Shown here one piece after another: positions 22,944-24,085 of a stretch of 24,085 bases of DNA; within the stretch, counting starts at the first letter, position 1, and the number at the start of each line of letters is the position of its first letter. Source of the stretch: Cyanobacteria bacterium UBA11153 (GTDB lineage: Bacteria > Cyanobacteriota > Cyanobacteriia > Cyanobacteriales > Coleofasciculaceae); contig DOIX01000019.1 in NCBI GenBank assembly GCA_003511885.1, forward strand, positions 1 through 24,085, given 5' to 3'. The notes below the pieces were generated by a model. It did not search any database, was not told the origin of the DNA, and saw only the letters and a program-made list of their open reading frames with translations. The translations under genes and the position numbers were made by a program.

Positions 22944-23915
22944 TTATCCTAACTTTTCGACTAAATTGGACAAGAAATTAAGCAGATTCAATTTGTGAAG
23001 AATTACTTGACGTGCTTCGGCAATTGCCGCCTTGGCTTCGTGCCATGCGTCAGGGGTTGCCGTCACTTCTTTTAGATAAGCGATTCCCTTTTCATCAAGG
23101 CTAGGTAGCCTCAAAAAACTTCCTGGCGGTAACAATTTATCAGCAGCAGAGCCGCCGTAGTAGATGGGCAAACACCAAGCGAGGAGAGAATCCCAAAGTT
23201 TTTCACTCACATACCAATCATTTTCGGCATAATTTTCAATTGCCAGGTTGTAGTAGTAGGAAGCCATCCCATACCATTTATTTTTTAGAGTACCTTTACC
23301 TGATGTCCAATCCGGTAATCCTCGTCCATAGAGATCGAATTCTAAGCCACTTTCGCCTAAAGACTTCAAAAATGCCAAACGTCTTTGATGTTCGGGAGTG
23401 CGATCGATTCCAGAGGTAATCCAACTACAATTTTTCATCTTTTCTGGGGGTGGCATTTCATTTAATTCCCGGAAAGAATTAGCGTGATACCAAATAGCGG
23501 GCATGTAGTCAGGAATTGGCGCAAAATCATCTGGGCCAGAAACATATCCACAGTATATCTGAGCGGATTGATATTCAGCGATTCTTTTGTGATGTAATTT
23601 AGCAAAAGGAGGCTCCCGCACTAGAGATACAATCCGCTCTTTTGGTACTCCTCGCCATATATTTTCTCTATTGGGTTGGCTCTTATTTGAGTGTTTTTTG
23701 AAGAGTTGAAATAAATTGGGAAAGTCACTTTGTTTAGGAGTTGGCTCTGGGAATCGATCGAAGTTATAGAGGAGTAGAATATCAGGATGAATAGCATTTG
23801 CCATCATCTGTATATTCCCCCAAACCCCAAAAGGATGAGGGGTTTGTTGCCACAGCCAATCAGTTTGGTTAAGATTTTTATAGCTGCTAATCATCCCGAC
23901 AATTTTTCTACCCAT
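22944..23915 (-). CDS. GT10-type (alpha-1,3-fucosyltransferase-like) glycosyltransferase
   Basis: A 323-residue cytoplasmic or membrane-associated glycosyltransferase. The C-terminal half has the GT10 hallmark: YYNLAIENYAENDWYVSEKLW (221-241), then LLAWCLPIYYGG (244-255), matching the family's F-x-L-x-x-EN...YVTEK...G-x-VPIYxG pattern that binds GDP-fucose. The N-terminal half (about 1-190) carries the acceptor domain, including the FDLYGRG segment (193-199). Donor choice (fucose or another GDP-sugar) cannot be settled by sequence. It is the first gene of the minus-strand cluster in this window; the ATG at 23915 lies in A/T-rich DNA with no clear ribosome site. Confidence 0.85.
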   Translation of the reverse strand: MGRKIVGMISSYKNLNQTDWLWQQTPHPFGVWGNIQMMANAIHPDILLLYNFDRFPEPTPKQSDFPNLFQLFKKHSNKSQPNRENIWRGVPKERIVSLVREPPFAKLHHKRIAEYQSAQIYCGYVSGPDDFAPIPDYMPAIWYHANSFRELNEMPPPEKMKNCSWITSGIDRTPEHQRRLAFLKSLGESGLEFDLYGRGLPDWTSGKGTLKNKWYGMASYYYNLAIENYAENDWYVSEKLWDSLLAWCLPIYYGGSAADKLLPPGSFLRLPSLDEKGIAYLKEVTATPDAWHEAKAAIAEARQVILHKLNLLNFLSNLVEKLG

Positions 23916-24009
23916 ATTTTCTAGTAATTTTAGTTAAGAGGTTAATTTAACTGGGTATTAACTTAAGGCAGGCGCACCCCTTCTGACCAAGTATAGCCTA
24001 AAAATTTTG

Positions 24010-24072
24010 GCGATCGCACTTCTTGCCCGCTGCGCGATCGCAAAGCGCTGCTGCGAAGCCGCACGGCGCATC
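24010..24072. repeat. HIP1-rich palindromic repeat
   Basis: Two GCGATCGC octamers (24010-24017, 24034-24041) are embedded in G/C-rich DNA with GCGCTGCTGCGAAGC, much richer in G/C than the flanks. Repeats of this composition are scattered between genes in many cyanobacteria. It lies upstream of the GT10 gene. Confidence 0.6.
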
Positions 24073-24085
24073 TAAATTGGATAGT

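Noticed and set aside
1..24085. Search for tRNA, rRNA, CRISPR arrays and riboswitch-like conserved cores
   Set aside because: No cloverleaf with TTCGA loop, no rRNA core sequence and no spaced direct repeats were found by reading; the only tandem repeats are heptamer arrays.

Overview
The window comes from a cyanobacterial chromosome. It carries three photosystem I subunit genes (psaK, psaF, psaJ) and a TPM-domain Psb32-like protein. It also has about 20 copies of the HIP1 octamer GCGATCGC in 24 kb, where chance predicts fewer than one, plus heptanucleotide tandem repeats of the cyanobacterial STRR kind. Many products belong to families known mainly from filamentous or colonial cyanobacteria (DUF4346, DUF4058 remnant, Npun_R2821/R2823-type glycosyltransferases). 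The genus cannot be fixed from this sequence alone.

Layout. 1-660: psaK with a TTG start, then a decayed IS200/IS605-type right end. 665-1721: a DUF4279 gene and two gene ruins (an RPFAP-motif protein with a frameshift, and the tail of a DUF4058 gene). 1733-3658: RNase III and a Gfo/Idh/MocA oxidoreductase whose start codon abuts a heptamer repeat. 3731-5788: a membrane sensor histidine kinase. 6242-9449: a FemAB-like (COG3146) protein, a secreted cupredoxin, a PD-(D/E)XK-like protein and a DUF4346 protein, with a 91-bp MITE upstream of the cupredoxin. 9533-11749: the Psb32-like gene diverging from psaF-psaJ; the long psaF leader holds two HLR1-like sites, several hairpins and a 19-codon ORF with a strong Shine-Dalgarno. 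12000-14831: a Ca2+-type P-type ATPase. 15049-18358: a NUDIX hydrolase, an alpha/beta hydrolase and EgtB, all on the minus strand, with a second copy of the MITE beside egtB. 19009-19680: two very small genes and a strong stem-loop. 19725-23915: a minus-strand glycan cluster of a GT10 fucosyltransferase-like protein, two related Npun-type glycosyltransferases, a sulfotransferase reduced to its two ends, and a further GT-like protein.

How parts fit. PsaK, PsaF and PsaJ are membrane subunits of the same complex, and the HLR1-like boxes upstream of psaF suggest light-responsive control by RpaB. The cluster at the right end looks like a surface-glycan module, with GT10 and its neighbour spaced by 5 bp. 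The rest is a set of mostly monocistronic genes. The intergenic space is rich in small mobile or repetitive DNA: two MITE copies, two IS605-like ends, two 46-bp repeats and at least six heptamer arrays at gene edges. No tRNA, rRNA, CRISPR array or intact transposase was seen. The least conventional signal is the psaF leader; the other unusual items are mostly signs of genome decay and repeat spread.
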